A stretch of DNA of 7,786 nt from the NCBI GenBank assembly GCA_955651735.1, contig CATPAM010000085.1:1-7786 (forward strand), given 5' to 3'. Shown in pieces: positions 5,216-7,786 of this stretch. The position numbers and the translations under genes were made by a program. Origin of the DNA: Candidatus Acidiferrales bacterium. GTDB taxonomy: Bacteria > Acidobacteriota > Terriglobia > Acidiferrales > UBA7541. Each line of letters starts with the position of its first letter. Within the stretch, counting starts at the first letter, position 1. Below the pieces are notes generated by a model. That model saw only the letters and a list, made by a program, of their open reading frames with translations, was not told the DNA's origin and made no database searches.

Positions 5216-5965
5216 TCACGCCTTGCGCAACGGCCGGACGTGTATCTCACTCATGAAACTCCCTGCCCTCTGCGTCACTACCGCCTCTACCGCGTGCGCC
5301 ACGTCTTCCGCCTGTAGCGCTTTCCGTTGGTCTTTGGACCCCCGCCCGGAAAATTCCGTCGCTACGCTCCCCGGGCAAATCACGCTCACGCGGATCCCAT
5401 GACCCCGCAAGTCCTCGGCCATGCAGCCAGAGAGCCCCTGCACCCCCCACTTTGACGCGCAGTACAAGCCCCCTCCTGCAAATGTGTTCTTCCCCGCAAG
5501 CGAACTGATATTTATGATGTCCCCGCGGCCTTGCTGGATCATCGATGGAACGACCGCGCGCGAAACCAGGAAAACGCTCTTCAGGTTCGTGCTCAGAACC
5601 CGATCCCATTCCTCCTCGCTCTTGTCATGTGCCGGACCGAAAAGCCCAATGCCCGCATTGTTGACCAGGATTCCTACCGGCCCCAGCTTCGCTTCCGTAG
5701 CGGAAACGAGTTCCCCCACTTCATCGGCCCGCGTGACATCCGCGGTTTGCCAAAATGCTCTTTCGGTCAGTCCGCGCAAGGCATCCGCCGTCGCGCGCAG
5801 CTTGTCGCTGTCGCGGCCGCAAATGGCCACCCCCGCGCCCAGCTCGGCGAGCTTCATTGCAATTGCGCGCCCGATGCCGCGGCCACCCCCGGTGACCAGC
5901 GCAATCTTATTCGCCAGGGGTCCGCCTATATTGTTCCCCTCATTCGTTTTACTTATGCCCGCCAT
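5216..5965 (-). CDS. Short-chain dehydrogenase/reductase (SDR), classical type
   Basis: This is a cytosolic NAD(P)-dependent oxidoreductase of 249 residues; the substrate is not evident. The Rossmann motif TGGGRGIG (25-32), NNAG (102-105), and the catalytic set Asn127, Ser155, Tyr168 and Lys172 (YCASK) are all present, as is the PG motif (199-200 region, CPGS). The Arg51 after the second strand (CGRDSDK) favours NADPH. The end SEIHVRPLRKA is typical of YdfG/3-ketoacyl-reductase-like SDRs. I prefer the ATG at 5965, preceded by AGAAG, over an upstream in-frame ATG at 6004 with no site; a GTG just before 5965 is also possible. It lies 55 bases upstream of the marR start on the same strand and need not share the marR promoter. 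Confidence 0.92.
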   Translation of the reverse strand: MAGISKTNEGNNIGGPLANKIALVTGGGRGIGRAIAMKLAELGAGVAICGRDSDKLRATADALRGLTERAFWQTADVTRADEVGELVSATEAKLGPVGILVNNAGIGLFGPAHDKSEEEWDRVLSTNLKSVFLVSRAVVPSMIQQGRGDIINISSLAGKNTFAGGGLYCASKWGVQGLSGCMAEDLRGHGIRVSVICPGSVATEFSGRGSKDQRKALQAEDVAHAVEAVVTQRAGSFMSEIHVRPLRKA

Positions 5966-6058
5966 CACAATTCTTCTTTCGTCAGGGCGACCCTTTTCAT
6001 GCAAAACTCATCTTAGCATTCAGCCGCAGGGGCCGCTGTGCGTGCTGTACGGAACGCG

Positions 6059-6073
6059 CTCGAAGGCTTCGAG
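6059..6073. repeat. Perfect palindrome in the SDR/TPR divergent region
   Basis: CTCGAA (6059-6064) and TTCGAG (6068-6073) form a perfect six-base inverted repeat around GGC. It lies in the 269-base region between two divergent genes, just left of an AT-rich run (about 6074-6088). It could be an operator for the SDR or TPR gene, or a small hairpin. Nothing in the sequence names a regulator. Confidence 0.45.
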
Positions 6074-6108
6074 AATATAAAATACTTAGGTCCCTGTAGA
6101 GTAACGCC

Positions 6109-6138
6109 TTGCAGATTTACGTGCGCTTTTCCTATAAT
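6109..6138 (+). promoter_or_regulatory. Sigma70-type promoter of the TPR protein gene
   Basis: TTGCAG (6109-6114, four of six consensus bases) is followed by 18 bases and a perfect -10 box TATAAT (6133-6138). Transcription would begin near 6145, giving a leader of about 90 bases to the ATG at 6235. Confidence 0.65.
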
Positions 6139-6234
6139 CCCACAGTTTTACGAACCAGGTCATACTCGGCAACAGCGCTCCAGGTTGTACCGGACGTCTA
6201 TGAGCAGGCTTGGAGTTTGAGCGAGGAGAATGGA

Positions 6235-7587
6235 ATGAATCGAACACGTAGAATAGCGGGCCTGGCGATTATCGCAGGGCTTTACCTGGCGATTAGCGGT
6301 GCGTCAAATGCGCTCGCGCAGGCGCCCGCCGGCCAAGACGCCGGTGCCGGGAAGCAGCAGTACACCATGGCGGAGTACAACGCCTACCAAGCGGCCGCTG
6401 CGGAAAGGAATCCGGCCCAGCAGATTAAGCTCCTCGATGATTTTGTCGCCAAGTATCCGAACTCCGCGCTCCTCATTTACATCTATCCGCTCTATTACAA
6501 CGCCTACAGCCAGATTAAGACTTGGCCGAAGGTTATCGAATATGCCGACAAACTCCTCGCCCTCGGAGAAAAGGCGGAGGCGCCGATTCGTTACCAGGCC
6601 TATTACGCTCGCGCCTTTGCCTACAGCAACCTGCTGGCGACCTCTCAGGAGGTGAAAGACCAGGCTCCCAAAGCCTGTGAAGCGGCCAAGGCCGGTCTCA
6701 AGACTCTCGGTGAATTGAAGAAGCCGGACAACATGTCCGAGGACGACTTCAACAAACAGAAGCAGCAGCCCGCCATTCTCTTCAGCTACACCCTGGCGCA
6801 GTGCTCGATGATCCAGAAGGACTACCAGACAGCCATTGATTCCTATAAAGCTGTGCTCGAAAAGAATCCCGACGACGCCATCACCAGCTACAAGATTGGC
6901 CAAGCCTATATGGCCATGAATCCGCCCCAGCAGATGGACGCCTTCTGGTATTTCGCCAAAGCCGTCAGCGCCAAGAATGCCAACCAAACCCAATCGACCC
7001 AGGTCAAAACGTATCTCCGCAAGCTCATCGCCAACTACCAAGGCGGCAACGTTTGCGACAACCTGACCGATGCCGAGCTCAATGAACTTTTGCAGTTGGC
7101 CGGCAGCTCTGCCGAGCGCCCGGCCGGCTACAAACTGCCCAGCTCAGCCGATCTCGACGCCGCCCGCAAAGATATGACCATCGCCTCTGTCATCGCCGAT
7201 CTGAGAGCCGGCGGCGACAAGGCCAAGATCACCTGGCTAGCTTCTTGCGGCCTGGAATTTCCGGATGTGCCCGGCAAACTGATCGAAGTCACTCCGGGCA
7301 CTGACGCCGTGCAGCTTAAGGTCGCCTTCGTGACCAGCGATGCTGAATTCGACGCCAAGACCACTCCGGACATGGATGTCAAAGTCGTCGGCCAGCCCGA
7401 AGCCGCCAAGCTCGAAAAAGACAATCCGGTGCGCTTCACCGGCACTTTGGCAGCTTACGATCCCGATCCCAACTTCATGTTGCACTGGGATAAGGCCAAG
7501 GTGAACGCCGAGGACATTCCGAAGGAAAAGGAAAAGAAGTCTACGACCAAAAAGCGGCCAGCAACCAAGAAGCCCGGCCGCAGCTAG
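6235..7587 (+). CDS. Secreted TPR-repeat protein of unknown function
   Basis: The product is 450 residues. Residues 1-28 are a signal peptide (RTRR, a hydrophobic core 7-21, cleavage after ALA at 28), so it is exported. TPR-like helical repeats follow: one set around 55-140 (with QQIKLLDDFVAKYPNS) and a clearer one around 180-250, including DYQTAIDSYKAVLEKNPDD. The region after about 320 is beta-rich (for example KLIEVTPGTDAVQLKVAF) and may be OB-fold-like, which is inference only. The tail is lysine-rich (KEKEKKSTTKKRP). Such repeats usually mediate protein contacts. The ATG at 6235 follows GAGGAG (6223-6228) with 6 bases between; the frame runs upstream but a signal peptide starts exactly here. 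It stands alone on the plus strand. Similar secreted TPR proteins are common in Acidobacteriota as I know them. Confidence 0.88.
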   Translation: MNRTRRIAGLAIIAGLYLAISGASNALAQAPAGQDAGAGKQQYTMAEYNAYQAAAAERNPAQQIKLLDDFVAKYPNSALLIYIYPLYYNAYSQIKTWPKVIEYADKLLALGEKAEAPIRYQAYYARAFAYSNLLATSQEVKDQAPKACEAAKAGLKTLGELKKPDNMSEDDFNKQKQQPAILFSYTLAQCSMIQKDYQTAIDSYKAVLEKNPDDAITSYKIGQAYMAMNPPQQMDAFWYFAKAVSAKNANQTQSTQVKTYLRKLIANYQGGNVCDNLTDAELNELLQLAGSSAERPAGYKLPSSADLDAARKDMTIASVIADLRAGGDKAKITWLASCGLEFPDVPGKLIEVTPGTDAVQLKVAFVTSDAEFDAKTTPDMDVKVVGQPEAAKLEKDNPVRFTGTLAAYDPDPNFMLHWDKAKVNAEDIPKEKEKKSTTKKRPATKKPGRS

Positions 7588-7599
7588 ACCAATCGAGGG

Positions 7600-7617
7600 C
7601 TTGCCCTGAGGGGCAAG
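7600..7617 (+). terminator. Hairpin after the TPR gene, possible terminator
   Basis: CTTGCCC (7600-7606) and GGGCAAG (7611-7617) form seven perfect pairs around TGAG, starting 13 bases after the stop codon. No T tract follows, so it is not a standard intrinsic terminator. It may still end or stabilise the message, or belong to a dispersed repeat. Confidence 0.35.
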
Positions 7618-7663
7618 ACCGAAGGGCCGAGCCGAAGGATCTCAACTTACGCATCCTTCCTTG
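7618..7663. repeat. Repeat-like intergenic sequence flanking the intron
   Basis: The stretch contains GAGCCGAAGGATCTC (7629-7643), which resembles the GAGCGAAGC...AAGGATCTC intergenic repeats I know from Acidobacteria; this is recollection, not a search. GAAGGAT (7634-7640) and ATCCTTC (7653-7659) form a seven-base inverted repeat with a 12-base loop. It lies on the 3'-exon side of the group II intron. Confidence 0.35.
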
Positions 7664-7786
7664 ATCGGCATAGGGGGGACGGTCGCCCGTCCTCCCCTGC
7701 CACACCACCCGACGTGCGGGTCCGCATCGGGCGGTTCAGTGAGTTGAGCCCTCGCGGGCCGGAGGTTCGAGTCGTCGTTCGCCACA
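7664..7786 (-). mobile_element. 3' end of a group II intron (domains V and VI), cut by window edge
   Basis: Read on the minus strand, domain V folds as ACCGCCCGA (7735-7727), UGCG (7726-7723), tetraloop GACC (7722-7719), CGCA (7718-7715), bulge CG (7714-7713) and UCGGGUGGU (7712-7704): a nine-pair lower helix, a two-base bulge and a short upper helix, exactly the domain V plan. The catalytic triad reads CGC, as in bacterial class C introns. Domain VI pairs GGCA (7701-7698) with UGCC (7670-7667), GGGG (7697-7694) with CCCC (7676-7673), and GGACGG (7692-7687) with CCGUCC (7682-7677), loop GCGA. The A at 7671, in a UA bulge, sits 8th from a 3' end at 7664 (GAU), the expected branch-point spacing. 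The reverse transcriptase, if present, lies beyond 7786. Whether the intron is complete or active cannot be judged here. Confidence 0.75.

Noticed and set aside
7599..7659. Hairpins left of the intron as the terminator target used by class C introns
   Set aside because: Class C introns insert after a hairpin in the 5' exon; with the intron on the minus strand these hairpins lie in the 3' exon, on the wrong side.
7738..7786. C-terminus of the intron-encoded reverse transcriptase
   Set aside because: The 49 bases left of the edge give no recognisable maturase motif in any minus-strand frame, so no coding claim is made.

Overview
The window reads as chromosomal DNA of a moderately GC-rich bacterium. 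The HU-type protein, the proteobacterial/acidobacterial style of dCTP deaminase, the secreted TPR protein and the MarR-YceI-nitroreductase-WrbA neighbourhood fit a soil Acidobacteriota (Terriglobia-like) genome best. That assignment is an inference from general family knowledge, not from a database search.

Left part (1-1691): about 480 bases hold no convincing gene but contain a partial, degenerate copy of the tRNA-Cys anticodon-arm region. Then come, on the minus strand, a complete tRNA-Cys(GCA) with encoded CCA and its own promoter, and an HU/IHF-family DNA-binding protein. Divergent from HU is dcd (dCTP deaminase). The two predicted promoters point away from each other and share the same -35 bases.

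Middle part (1699-5965): six genes run on the minus strand. In transcription order they are an SDR oxidoreductase, a MarR regulator, a secreted YceI protein, a nitroreductase, a DedA membrane protein fused to a rhodanese domain, and WrbA quinone reductase. A sigma70-type promoter with a perfect inverted repeat over its -10 lies directly before marR and suggests autoregulation, possibly with a leaderless mRNA. Together the genes look like a response to quinone, electrophile or redox stress: flavin-dependent two-electron reduction (WrbA, nitroreductase), isoprenoid/lipid binding (YceI), membrane function and sulfur transfer (DedA-rhodanese), under a MarR switch.

The main discovery candidate is in the DedA-rhodanese gene. 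Its frame is interrupted by one TGA inside the rhodanese active-site loop (Cys-Thr-TGA-Pro-Asn-Glu). After the TGA the same frame continues with a well-conserved rhodanese C-terminus to a normal stop 44 codons later. A GC-rich stem-loop starts just after the TGA, with G at the second position of its apical loop 21 nt downstream, as expected of a bacterial SECIS element. This is either an undescribed Sec-containing DedA-rhodanese with a Cys-x-Sec motif, a recent nonsense mutation, or a sequencing error.

Right part (6005-7786): an intergenic region with a palindrome and a strong promoter precedes a secreted TPR-repeat protein on the plus strand. After it come short hairpins and then, on the minus strand and running off the window edge, the 3' end of a group II intron. 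Domain V, domain VI with a candidate branch-point A, and a probable 3' splice boundary can all be folded by eye.
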